From: Purshia tridentata
Taxonomy: Eukaryota > Streptophyta > Magnoliopsida > Rosales > Rosaceae
Direction: 5' to 3'
NCBI GenBank assembly: GCA_003254885.1
Contig: QANT01006852.1
Span: 20,519-84,518 of the forward strand
Length of the DNA stretch: 64,000 bases
A model generated the notes under the pieces. The model was not told where the DNA came from. It ran no database searches and saw only the letters and a list, made by a program, of their open reading frames with translations. Shown one piece after another: positions 47,023 through 59,088 of this stretch; position 1 is the first letter of the stretch; each line of letters begins with the position of its first letter. Both the position numbers and the translations under genes were made by a program.

Positions 47023-48442
47023 GGGGATGATGATTGGTGGGGTATGGAATTGAAGGAGGATGAGAACTCAATCGGAGGAGAAGTACCAAATGACAAAACC
47101 CTAAATCTAATCCTAACTCTAATAAATCCCTAACTCACAGAGTCACAGGCCAAAGAAAAAATAGGGAAACGAGAGCTATCGCTTCTTTTTGTGTGTGTAC
47201 CTACCAGTGCATGTATGTGTTGGACAAAAAAAGGAAAAATAAAACCGAAAAGAAAGAGACCGTTTTTATTGGTAAGCCACAGAAATAAAGGGAGGTGGTT
47301 GTTGATGCTCTCCAAACCCACTCTGTATTCATCAACAACCTCTATTCTGTGCAGCGGAGTAATGAGGACTACACCTTCTTTAAACTTTGGCCACCTGTGG
47401 TGTTGAAGAGTGTAGATAACACAAAAGATAAAACCAAAGGTCAAGTTTGTATTTTTGTTATACTTTTGGAGCTCTAACTAATGGGATTGTGCCACGTCAT
47501 TGGCTAGAGTGAGGTTGGGAGTGGGTTAACTTTGCTCAGGGGGAGCTTTGAGAATTTGAGATATCTATCCCTTTCTTGACAGTAGCAATTGGGTTTGGAA
47601 TGAATGTTGGGGTAGGCAAGAGACAGCCCCCAACAACAGAGTTGAATGAATGAATGAAGTTTAAGTATAGGGGTTTTGTAAACTGACAGGGGACGTTGGA
47701 AAGTTTGTGAAACAGACCAGTTACAAGGAGACAATCAGTGAAAAAGTCTTACCTTTTAAAGGTGTGAGCTTGTGGATGAATCTGTGTGGTGGTCAGTCAC
47801 TAGCAGTCTCGCATCACATGATAAATGTGTGCCTTCTTTTTCGGGTGAGACCAATCAATGCATACGCTACTACTAACTCGCCGACTTGTCACTTGTGTTA
47901 GATCGGGTGGGCAGGGTCGGAAAAATCGTAACTTTAGTAGAATAGGCCGCAGTTTGCTGGAAACGTGTCTCATAAGATTATGGATATATGTCCCTAATCT
48001 ATTCAAATTTAAATAAGGCCCAATGGTTATTTAAGCCCGGTTAAAACATGTTATAATCCTAGTTTATGATGTCAAAAACTATGTTGCCACTAGGCACTAA
48101 CCCGATTCATTTATTACCCATAATTCACGCTAATGTTGTGTTCAAGTCATTTTATCATGTGTAAAAATTGTCACCCCCAATTACCTCACCCATAATAACT
48201 AAATAGCTGTAAGAGTGATCGTACAATTTCTTAAGCGCAATAAAACCAAGACCAGAATCAGCAAGCAATTCAGCAATATAAGCTACATGTAACCATCTTT
48301 ACCAAAAAAGGGTATATGCTTGTTTTGTGAACCCGAGATTTCGATATAAATTGTATAAGAGATGAAACTGAATGACACTTGTTTTGAGCGCCTAACATCC
48401 ACACGAAGGCATATCTAAAAAGATAAGTTACTGTGAGTTAAT
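47023..48442. other. Intergenic between ATI-like and HisRS genes
   Basis: Contains the 5' flank of the ATI-like gene (first few hundred bases) and the 3' flank of the HisRS gene. Scattered short open frames only; nothing else recognised. Confidence 0.45.
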
Positions 48443-51400
48443 TCACAGGGGTCTGGTTCGAGGATTTTTTCCTTGACCCAACCGTTTTTGAAGTTCTTCA
48501 ACAATTTCAATTCTTGAAATCTCAATGCCCTTGTCTTCTGTGATCTCAACATCTTTTAATTTCACCACCTTTTTATCGAGCTCCTGTTCACCCACAATTA
48601 TCATCCAAGGAATCTTAGATTCCTTTGCTCGATCCATGTGCTTCCCCCATCTTTTACTCACCAAGTATTCTGCTTTCACTTTGGCCTCCCACAGCTCACT
48701 CGCTAGCTCTGCTGCTTGTGTTAAATCATCCCCCAATATACTCACTAGGACTTCAGTCTTGGTTGCTCGGGTTGTCTGTATAATTTCAATCAAATATGAA
48801 AGAACAAATCAATGCCTCATACAAGGATGCCAAAACAAAAAGAAAAAAGTCTTCAGTATTCTATATTTATAGTGACAGGGCAACCACGCAATGCAGAGAA
48901 TAGGACCCAATCAATATCGCCAGATCAATTAGACTCTGTAGTTATGTCGAAAGCAAGCCAGTGGACGGTTGTTTTGGTTACAAGTGACAGACACATACAT
49001 GGTAACAGATACAATACCTATTTGCTCATTTGGTTTACACCCAATATAACCATTAGAATTTCCTTAACACTAAATTGAAAAAATATATTTAAAATAATAA
49101 TAATAATAATGCAGAACAATGACAGCAATTTACTAAACCAGTGGCAAGTTGAGGCCTCTACTGATCTGGTCTGAAAATTTTTTATCAAAATATTACACCC
49201 ATACCCCCAAACTTTTATCCATATCTCATTCTGATTCCTAAACTTTAAAATGTTTCACTTTGGTCCTTCAACATTGGATTTGGGTTTACTTAGTCCAAAG
49301 CCTAACTTTGTTCATTGAAATTGCATCATTCACTAAAGTTCGTGAAAAAGGGGCATTCTGCTATTTTCGAGCCTACAAATTGATTTGGAAATGAATTCCC
49401 TCTCCCAAAGTTCGTGTTTTGGTCTGGCTTATTGCCCATGTGTGATGTGATTCAGAAGAGGAGACCTTGGTGTGTTATGTGCAAAAAGGAAGCTGAATCT
49501 AGAGGCCATTTTTTTGTTTTTTTTTTTCGCATTGTTCATATGCTTTGGGGAACTGGTGGCATTTATGTTGTTTTGTGAAAAACATCTCACGAGGCAGTAG
49601 GAAGGCAAAAGTGTTGTGGTCTTGTGAAGTGATGGCATTAGCAGTGCTGTGGGTAATTTTGTGGGAGAGAAATAGGAGAATTTTTAAAGAGTTTTAAGGG
49701 GGACAATATATAGTCTTGCTGGGATAAAGTTAATTTTGGGCATCTTTATGGTCTTCAGCTTCACCAGCATTTTGAGAGCTGTCAATTTCTATCAATTTGT
49801 TAGATTGGAAAGCTGCAGTTGGGTAGGGCTGTTTCGGGTCTTGTGTTGTTGTTAGGCTGCCATAGGTGTTTTTCTTTTACTCTTATAGATGGCAAGGGTA
49901 GGGGGTGATCGTTGTTTTGTGATTGGTGGATATCTTGTCCACTATTTTTATTTTGTAATTATGTTTGTTTTAATAAATTTTGTTTCTCATCTAAAAAACA
50001 AAACAAAAAATTGCTTTGGAACTGGAATTTTGAAGATATTGAAATGAGATTCTTGCCTTTAGCCTCTGGACTGGGTTTATTATGGCTTCAGTTTTTTTAA
50101 TCTAAACTAAAAAAAGAGAGTTGAAGAAGGATTAAGGGTGAAAATGACAAAATTATCCTTCAGTATGTATGTGCAAGTCACATAATTACTTCTTTTAAAT
50201 TTTTAATAGAAAGTAGGATTTAGATCAAATAAACCAAAATTCAGGGACCAAAATGACAAACTTTAAAGTTTAAGGACTAAAATGAGATGGGATCAAAGTT
50301 AATGAGACATTAGTTTGGTTTTCAACAAAAATTGTATAACCCAATGAATTTAAAACTCATTCAGTTCTTTTTTTTTCATTAGTTGACCATTTAGGAAACA
50401 GGGATTAATCAAGGGATCTTCTCATTAAAGAATAGCTGCAATTACCAATTGGACTATAACCGACAAATAAAATTCATCAAAATTATAAGTAGAAAATTAA
50501 ACAACACAGACAAAGACATGTCAAATGTCACCTGATTCTGGTCTTTGTAAAGCTGCTCCATTATAACAAATACTCGCTCAATACCAAGGCTGACGCCAAC
50601 AGATGGAACCTGCTTTGTACCGAACATCCCTATAAGGTTGTCATAACGTCCACCAGCAGCAATAGAGCCAACCTGATGACAAGATCAAATATCTAGGTTA
50701 TCATCGAAACACATAAAGCTAATGCCAGGAAGCAACCAATATGATATTTATTTGACTTGTACTATTTATTTGAATTAAATATTTTATGAGATGCACCATT
50801 CATTTATAGGACATAGTTAGAAGGGAAAGAGAGATACATGTTCCATGTTTAACAAGACCATTTCAACAAAACCTTGAATTCAGCCAGAATAAAAATATAT
50901 CCTAGGATGCAGTAAATAGAGCTGCAACAAATCGTGGCAGATCTCAACCCAAAGAAGTTATAGCTGGGTTTTGAGTTTAGGATGATAAGATAAGGCACAT
51001 AAAACTGCAATTATTTCATTTACAATTATTGCAATCTAATTCAATTCCAGCTTGTACTATTTAAAATGTCCTTGAATAGCTTTTGGAAGGAAACCTTAAC
51101 AATTATTATTTTAAATGATAAGATGAGTCAAATGTCACAGGACAAGATGAACAAGGCACATAAGACTACACAACTGCCAATAGCAAGGAAATTAAATGCA
51201 AAGAAAATCCCAACAGCATTTACGTAATGTTACCTGTGCACCCCCCTTAAAAACAGCTTCATATATTACTCCAGTATAATAATCAAGACCCCTCGCAAGA
51301 CTCAAGTCAAAAGCTACTTTTCCAATACACTTTGATTTTTCCAAAGCCTTGAATAAGATCTCCAGGTCATTCAATGCTTCAACAGATGCATTGTTTTCTA

Positions 51401-54400
51401 AAAACTTGCTGCCCTCCTGTTTAAGCTTGAATAACAATTCCAAAGGATGTCCCCGCTCTTTTACATAAGAGCCAATTTTGTCTGCTGTCTCAACACTTAA
51501 GCCCTTCTCCTCCACCTAGAAAAGAATCATACATGCCAAAATTAAAATCTCACTAAGTTCGGATGGAAAAAACAAGTCTATCATCATATGAAAACTGAAA
51601 ATGAACCGAGAAAAAAATAAAGGATAAGAAAGGAAAATGTTTACCCACTAATAATGGAGAAAAACACAACAAAATGATAAACCAAGTATATTGTTATTAA
51701 ATAGAGAAATAAAGATAAACTATATGATATGGATTCGTATATTAATGAAAATTCAAATCAGCAGATATACTTTTTCTGTCAATTGTAATAATCACAGATG
51801 ACTTCAACCAACATGGTTTACTCATTATTTGATAGACAATGGTTTACCTTTTAGATCCAGTTTGGGATTGAGATATGGCAGAGAAAAGTAACTTATTTAT
51901 ACAACAAAGCACTTTTTAGTGTTTAGTAGTAAAGTAAAAATTGCTTATTTAAAAAATAGGGGTGGAGAACAACAAAAATTGGGGGTTGAGGCAAAGCAGC
52001 TAATAAGTGCTTCCCAAAACTGCTGACTGGGGAAGCACCCCTGACTTCCAAAATGCCCTCTCCTAATTTATGAAATGGCAACCTTGACCTCTCATTAATT
52101 TTCAATCCCTAACCCTTCAGCACCATGTCCATTTTGGTCATTATACATAGTCACAATACTTGTACATCCAAATTTACCAAACATTCTACTACTGCTTTTA
52201 AGACTCACAACAATTTTAAAACACAGTTTACCAAACACTCAACTATTTTACCTCACAGCAATTTTTTTTCACCACTTAGCTATGGCAGTTTTTTCTCACC
52301 ACACAACAATCCCAAACAGGCCCTTAGTCATTCAGAAGTTGGAACATGGTTATTAAAATCCATATCATTCAGTGTTCCAAATTCAATAATTACTAAACAG
52401 ATAATTAACAGAAGAGTTTTGGGTTGGCAAGTACAAGACCAAAGGCTTTACCTCATGGCATGAAACTTAAGCAATTTATCAGCCAATTGATACGGATATT
52501 AACCAGGACAACTGCCAACTAGACAGGAATTCCTCGTTAGATGGATGAAATAATCAAGGTGTTTGGCATGCACAACAAAGCCTTCCTCCCAACTACCTGG
52601 GGTAAGCTAGATGAGTACTTCAAAAAAATATTCTTATGTAGTAATCAATGTTCTGATAAGTTATATATGTGGCACATCTCCATTTACATAAAAATCCTTC
52701 CTCCCAACTACTTGGGGTCAGTTAGTTAAGTACTTCATAAAATCAATCTTATGCAGTATTCAATGTTCTTTTTTCCTTTTTTTTGATACGGAAGCATGGT
52801 AGATTTGAACATGGAACCTGTTTCAACAAAGTAGAGACACATGCCACTAGACCAATATCTAGTTGGTGTAATCCATGTTTTATTAAGTTATATATGTTAA
52901 ATATCCTCAATGCATATAAACCTGCCGCTCCTATGTATTGTTTAGAAGGTGGAGTAGAGGCACGGGTTCGAGCAAGGCATTGCTGAATCGCCTCAAGCGG
53001 TGGATAGTTTTGCAGATTGCACATTTGGTGTATGCTTTCCCGGCGAGTCGTTGAGAGGCGTAAGGCTTGTGCAGAAGGGGGTGGCTTTTTTGCAGAACAA
53101 GGCCTTTTAAAAAATAAATAAATAATTTACTTTAATGAGACGAAGTTGTCTTCTATTTCCTGCCTCTTTAATAAAACGCATGTTTCAGTTTTCTACCCCA
53201 TTTATGTGAAATGATGCGTTTTCACATCTTAAAACCCTTTCAGTTGAAAAATAATAATAATAAAAAAAGACTTTATATAGACCCAATAACCTAAAACATA
53301 TGTTAACTACTAATACTAAATAAAATAAAATTCCTAATAGAATATCAAGTACAATAAGACTCCAAATATTAAAAAACATAAAATATTAGCGTAAAAAAAT
53401 TGTAGGGAGGGTTTTATACTATATTTTATAATTTTACACATATACTTATATGTTTTATATATATTATATATTTAATTATATAATTTATGTCCCAAAAGGC
53501 TTACACCTCGCCTTTCGAAACATTGCTCCTACGTGTTGCAGTAAAAGCCTTTTTAACAATTTAGAGGACCTGATATCTTTTAAATCTTTCTGGAAACAAA
53601 GAATGACACGAACAGTGTCATGTTGCCCATGAAAATTAATCTAAAAATATTAACTATGAATATAAATATTACGCAAAAAAAAAAATTAACAAATATAAAA
53701 CCAACCTACTACAGGAAAGGAACGGCATTCTGATCACTATAGACAACCATAAATTTAGAGGGAAAACACACCAAAAGGAAATCATAGCGAAGTAGAAACA
53801 AACGAAGAACAAAGAATTACAGACACCAAGCCCAAGCACATGCAAAACATAGAAACACATAAACCAAGACACAACAAGGTAACTCAAGCACATGCATGTG
53901 AAATATGGTTGCAGTTTTTGAGTCTTTACCATTTCTTTTTTTATCTGCTCAAAAGACTGCTTGTCTAACTTGTCGATGCTTGAACAAATAGTTCTGAATT
54001 TTTCAGGAGGCACTCCACAAATTTCCAACATTCCGTCCAACAACTTCCGGTGATTCAATTTAATCTGTACAAGAAACACCAAGAAGCAATTGGAAAAAAA
54101 AACAACTTAAGCCAAAACAATTAAGGCACATGAAGTCTGAATATTAGTCTAGGAAGCACTTCAAGGAGGGTTTTAAATCATAATAAGGAAACTTGTTAGA
54201 TTGGCACCTCTTACAAGGTGAGACTCAAATACTATGTTGGAATCCATCTTTCCATATCGCTCTACATAAGATTTAAGGATATGAAAAAATAGAAGGAATA
54301 TTGTTAGTGTATGCATAGCAATAAGCCATCAACACTGTGAGAAGGAATCTTTACTTCAACTCTTTTTATTGTTATCAGATTATTTTTATTAATTTACTTT

Positions 54401-57400
54401 ATCATTACATTGCAACTGTGAATCATCGATACGTTTCAAAGTTAAAAAATCTATAGTAGGCTATCTGGTGTTAACTATGTGCACACATAGATAGAAGGAA
54501 TAAAATTCTAAAGAAAATAGTTACCTCATAATCTCCAATATTCAGCTCGTCAAGCAGTTCTGTTAATATCTTAATAACCTCAAAATCTGGCCCCATTTTT
54601 TCATATTGCCCAGCAATATCAAAGTCACATTGGTAAAATTCACGATATCTTCCCTTAGATGGATTGTCTCTTCTGTAAACCTTTGCTATTTGGTACCTTT
54701 TAAAAGATGTGATGCCATTCATAGCCACATACCTAGCAAATGGAACAGTAAGATCATATCGTAGTGATAAAAGCTCTCCTCCCTGTTGACAAAATAAACA
54801 CAAATTGCATCAAATATGAGTAATGAATTCAGTTTATTGTCGATCTAAAACAAATTTGATAGCAAGTTATCCCACTAGGAACTTAGGGAAAGTCTTTATA
54901 AGGACAAGACAAAGAAGAAATAACAAGGCCTATCTCACACACCTTCACAAATGATAGTTAACTTCAACTACAGGGAATTCCAAATTTAAATATGAAAAAA
55001 AAATACATATTGGGATCACAAGATAAAGTTGATTATTTCATATTTATAATTACAACAAAACCCATCAAAAGAGTTGAAAAGGATAATAATTACAAGCAAA
55101 ATGCAACCACCACAAGCTCTTCCCAATATCCAAACAAGAAATTCTTAAGCATAGCTCCTAAGCTCACAAAAGAAACACCAAAACTGACTAATCTAAAAGG
55201 TATTTGAGGTAGTACTTTATAGCTAAATTAAAAAACACTTGAGGAAACTTGCTAAAAAATTTCTAGCAATGATTAAATAGTAGTGGGCCAAAAAAAACTA
55301 GGCTCAAAGCCTAGGGCTCTACAGTCTTAATGCCTTTCAGCATTTTTATGCATGGTTAGACTAATTTATCATCGCAAGAAACACTGGGCCCATTTGGTTC
55401 GTGGAATTGAATTCTTAGGAAATCAATTCCTATGCAATTTCCAAGGGGAAGGGAATGTAACATTCTCATTCGTGTGTTTGGCAATGTTGGGAAAGCAAAC
55501 CAAGAAATATGTTTTTATTCCCATTCCCATGTTTGGTTTGTGTAGGAATAAAAAATCAAATAGTCTATTTTTGCAAGTATACCCTCATTTATTATATATA
55601 CATATATGTATATATAATAAATAAAAAGAATGCGAACAATTTTGTATAGAGTTCGTATTTTCAAATATTGAAAGGGGTAAAATGGTCTTGCAAAAGCATC
55701 ATTAATGCTTTCTCATGGGAAGGGAAAACCAAACCCAAGTTGAGAGGAAGGAGTCATTTTCTTCCATTTGAGGGCACCAAATTCCCATGAACCAAGAAAT
55801 GATTTCACATGCTTGCACTTACCAAACATGGGAATAGAATTATTTTCCCATTCCCAAGGTTGAACCAAACAGGCCCTAAGGGATCACACAACATGGACAT
55901 CCCAACTGCAGACCGTGTGGTCTTTGGCTAATATAGTGTGGGCATCAAGAATCAAAGTTTATTACGTTTCTACACAACAAGAAAAACTTAGAAAATAACT
56001 TCAAAAAGAACATGGCTTCACTTAAACTTAAAAAATATAAGACTGAGATTTACCTGGTCAGCAAGATCATAAATTAATTTTGAATCTTCCCCATATTTCC
56101 CCGTCAGAGTTTCTCTCAATTCAAAAACTGGAGTATCCAGGGCCGTGGCACCATGCCTCTCAAAAACCTCCTTTATTATTGAAAATGCTTTCTCTCTTAT
56201 TGCCATTTGTTCTTTTGCAAAATCACGAGTACCCTAGCATGTGCAATAATATGTCCAAGGTCAGAATGCAGGTAACTCGATTCATTACAATCCAAAAAGA
56301 ATCATAAAATCAGTTGAAACAAAAACATAACCTGCAAAGATCAAGTGAGCAACTAAGACAACAACCAGAGCAGGGTTGCTTATAAATAAACATACAGCCA
56401 ACAGTAATGAATTTTCAATACTTCCAAATGATCACAGATTACATCAACTTCCATCTTCTGTCAGAATCTAACTACAAACTTATAGTACCCACAGTGCTTT
56501 CTAAAAATATTTCCAATAAAAACGTTAAAGATGAGTAAAATTAAAAATTTAAGAAGCACATATTAATAACCCACATGAATGATTTTCATAACGAACATAC
56601 TTGTTAGACAAAAATAATATTCATTTTTTTCTACTAAGAATGAATGTAAGAATAGATTAGAGAAAGCACTTCAGACAGAAATGAAAAGCAAAACTCAAGG
56701 TATGTCATTACCTTTGGAAGCTTGGGAAGTCTTCTAGTCTCATTGCTTTCCACTATCTCCTTCACTTTGTTCAACAAACTATCGAATTCCGGGTCCTTGA
56801 GGTCCAAAAACAATGAAAGCTCTTCAACCCAACTTCCAATCAACCCCAAACTATCGACGGCATGTCCACCCTTACCCTGCAATCTATCTTTCATCAACTG
56901 TACTATAACACTAGTCCCTTTCCCCAAAACCACCTTCTTCTTCTTCTTCTTCTCACTCTTCTTCTCCACTTTCACATTCCCTCCTCCATTCGCTTCACCC
57001 TCTTGATCCTCCCCATTCAATTCAGATCCCTCCAGCGCCAGAAAAGCTGTTATTGCCTCCCAAGCCACAATTTTCCACACAACTCCCATAAACGTATTCA
57101 GTTCATGAGCAAACTTAACATAATTCTCTTTCTCTTCAAAAGCCAATTCTGAAACCAACTTAAACGCACTTCTCAATCTTTCACCGCTGGGGCATTGCTT
57201 CTCAACCAATGCCACCAAACTCGACTGCAAATTCTTACTACCCACCTCTTTCACACGCCACAAACTATAAAACCCCAAGTCCCTCAGCGCCGAGGCCAAT
57301 GCCAACAACGTCGTCCTCACTACCTCAGCACTCACGGGCACACCTTTCCCCACTTTTGCGCCCGAATTCAGCTCCACCCGAGCTCGGGAGTGCACCGATT

Positions 57401-58052
57401 TCACTTGCTGTCTCAAATTTCCATGAATTTCTGGAATTTTCGAGACTGCTACAGTCTCTACCTTACCCACTAACTTAGAACCGTTGAGCAAAACCTTTAA
57501 ATCGCTGGCTACTCCTATCTCCTCTTTGGCAGCAGACCCGTCCCCCGAATCCATCAAAATAAAGGCCGCTAAGTCGGCCTTTAACGACTCGCAAGATATC
57601 GCCGCTACCGCATCGGAAACCGTAGACAAAGCCGAGCATTGGTGGTCTAAAAGCGCACAAATTCCACACAAAGCAGAGGATAATTTGAGTTTCTCCAATG
57701 CATGAGCCTCTTCTTCGGTCAAATCGAGTGATTCGCGCCCTTCTTGGCCAGAATTGAGGGCTTCGGCGATTTGAACTGGAAGAACCGTACGGATGTTGGG
57801 GGAACCGGAGAGTGAGAGAAGCTTGCTGAGGAGGACGACAAGGGAGGCTCTGGATTCCTCAATGGTTGGGAGGGAGGGAAAGAGAGAGACGAGCTGGTAG
57901 GGTTTGAGAGGTGCAGATGAGGAGGAAGCGAGCCTATCGAGCGCCGAAGAATCGAGGCGAATCTGAGCGAGGCGATTGGCTATGGCGTAGACAGAGGAGG
58001 ACGAGAGAGATGAGCCTTTGCCACCCAGTGTAATCGCTAATAGCTCCGCCAT
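48443..58052 (-). CDS. Histidyl-tRNA synthetase, cytosolic type
   Basis: Seven exons on the minus strand: 56712-58052, 56054-56233, 54525-54782, 53930-54064, 51234-51515, 50532-50672 and 48443-48775. All introns are GT-AG and every exon is a whole number of codons, giving 889 residues, close to the Arabidopsis protein At3g02760. It attaches histidine to tRNA-His for cytosolic translation. Residues 1-447 (exon 1) are a plant-type N-terminal extension of mostly helical sequence with a Lys-rich patch at 364-373. The class II catalytic core starts at [10 protein letters not shown]. It shows motif 1 ([20 protein letters not shown]), motif 2 ([12 protein letters not shown], about 552-563), the histidine-specific ARGLDYYTG (about 712-720), and motif 3 (SLGIERVF). 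Exon 7 is the anticodon-binding domain ([10 protein letters not shown] onward). No organelle-targeting peptide is evident. All hallmark residues are present. Confidence 0.97.
49190..50295. mobile_element. Long-TIR or foldback element in HisRS intron 6, interrupted by a LINE
   Basis: Left sequence ATCTCATTCTGATTCCTAAACTTTAAAATG (49224 onward) is the inverse of the right stretch ending AGGACTAAAATGAGATGGGAT (about 50274-50294), and pairing continues inward (TTTGGTCCTTCAACATTGG against its inverse). The arms are about 100-170 bp. The interior is mostly a later L1 insertion (49398-50007). Without that insertion the element would be about 500 bp. Confidence 0.65.
49398..50007 (+). mobile_element. 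5'-truncated L1-type LINE with target duplication
   Basis: About 610 bp flanked by AAATTGATTTGGAAATGAATT (49377-49397) and AAATTGCTTTGGAACTGGAATT (50008-50029), a 21-22-bp target duplication with three differences. The body encodes the zinc-binding C-terminal region of plant L1 proteins ([11 protein letters not shown], then [20 protein letters not shown]) with frameshifts, followed by an untranslated 3' part ending TTAATAAATTTTGTTTCTCA and an A-rich tail. Its 3' portion matches the copy at 44640-45675, so both belong to one L1 lineage. Confidence 0.85.
51854..52323. mobile_element. Tourist-type (PIF/Harbinger) MITE in HisRS intron 4
   Basis: Terminal inverted repeats GATCCAGTTTGGGATTG (left) and the inverse of CAATCCCAAACAGGCCC (right), with a perfect TTA target duplication at 51851-51853 and 52324-52326. 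A further inverted match follows inward (ATGGCAG / CTGCCAT-type words). It is 470 bp and non-coding. Confidence 0.8.
52581..52770. repeat. Direct repeat pair in HisRS intron 4
   Basis: CCTTCCTCCCAACTACYTGG occurs at 52581 and 52695, each followed by GGGTMAGYTAGWTRAGTACT-like sequence and TCAATGTTCT about 60-70 bases later. Unit spacing is 114 bases. Similar motifs occur in some plant SINEs, but the family is not certain. Confidence 0.6.
52775..52868 (-). mobile_element. tRNA-derived SINE in HisRS intron 4
   Basis: On the minus strand, TGGTCTAGTGG is a perfect-looking RNA polymerase III A box and GTTCAAATCTACC is a good B box about 35 bases later. An A-rich tail follows (AAAAAAAAGGAAAAAAG). 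Length and layout fit a short tRNA-derived SINE. It has the same orientation as the gene. No clear target duplication was found. Confidence 0.6.
55386..55876. mobile_element. MITE with GGGCCTGTTTGGTTC-type ends in HisRS intron 2
   Basis: The left end GGGCCCATTTGGTTCGTGGA and the right end, inverse GGGCCTGTTTGGTTCAACCT, pair well. The interior repeats CCCATTCCCATGTTTGGT-like blocks on both sides. It is about 490 bp and non-coding. The TIR is of the PIF/Harbinger kind, but the flanks (ACT and TAA) do not form a clean 3-bp duplication. Confidence 0.7.
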
Positions 58053-58706
58053 TGTGGGAGGTGAGAGAGTGTGAGAGAGGTTCTTGCTGGTTAGTGAGGT
58101 TTAGGGTTTTTAAAAGTATGAGACAGAGAGCGAGTGAGAGACGGACCGTTTTTTAATACGAGAAATCTCTGTCAAAATTAGACAAAAATGATAGAAATTA
58201 TGAGAAAATTTTGAAAATTTTAATTGGATTGGAACTTTAAGAGTTGCTTATCAAATCAATTCCTTAATCATTTGAAAAAATAAATTAATTTTATGAATAT
58301 AATGCATGTTGTCGAACACTGTTACTTATAAATTACTCACTAATATCTGAAATTTGATTTGATTAAATATGCCTCCTTATGTATAAATTTGTAGTAAATT
58401 GAGGCTTGTAGAGATGTACTTTAAATATGTATATGTATATATATATATATGTTGATCTGTTAAAAAATTCAAAAACAAAGAATGAGATTGAGAGAGAATC
58501 CTATATATCATTTGTCATTTCAAATGAAAACACGTGGGAAAATAAGAGAATGTAGAAGCTTAGTTATCTCTTATTGTATAAGTTTGAATTTAAATGGAGA
58601 AAGTTATCTTATCTTCATCTATTCTTATCACTTAGACCTCTGAAAGTTTCTATAAATAAAGCATGAGGGATTCAAAAGAAAAAGGAGGAGAGACCAAAAG
58701 GCTAAA
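58053..58706. other. HisRS promoter side and AT-rich DNA
   Basis: Immediately upstream of the HisRS start (on the right, since the gene runs leftward) lies a GAGAGTGAGAG-type purine tract (58060-58145), probably leader or promoter. Beyond it the sequence is AT-rich with a TA run at 58433-58449. Confidence 0.4.
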
Positions 58707-59088
58707 TAAGAGGAGAACAAAGATAGGAGAATTTCTACAAAGAACTACTGCAAGACCATTGCTGCTCAATTTTAAGGAAAAAACATTGAGGATATAGTGG
58801 GCAAAAAAAATTTTATATATGGGAGCCTACAACTTTCACTCACTACAATTTTGAAAAACAGGTTTCAAGTTGTAGTGGGTTTCTGTAGTGAGTGACCTCA
58901 AATTGTGAGTCACTACAGTTTTTTAATTTTTACCAAACGCCAAAACTGTTGTGAATGACCTAGAATTGTCACTCACTACAGCTTTTGGGTGTTTCACTGC
59001 AATCCCAAACAGAGCCTAAGAGGAGAATAGAGACAGGAGAATTTCTACAAAAAAACTACTGCAAGACCATTGCTGCTCAATTTTAAGG
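58707..59088. repeat. 71-bp direct repeat around a MITE-like insert
   Basis: TAAGAGGAGAAYARAGAYAG through CTGCTCAATTTTAAGG occurs at 58707-58777 and 59017-59088 (offset 310). The material between ends CAATCCCAAACAGAGCC followed by TAA, like the right end of a Tourist MITE. The matching left end is unclear. A word pair built on GTAGTGAGTGAC recurs inside. Confidence 0.55.

Noticed and set aside
52775-52868. Functional tRNA gene
   Set aside because: A and B boxes are present but the sequence does not fold into a full cloverleaf with paired acceptor ends and it has an A-rich tail, so a SINE fits better.
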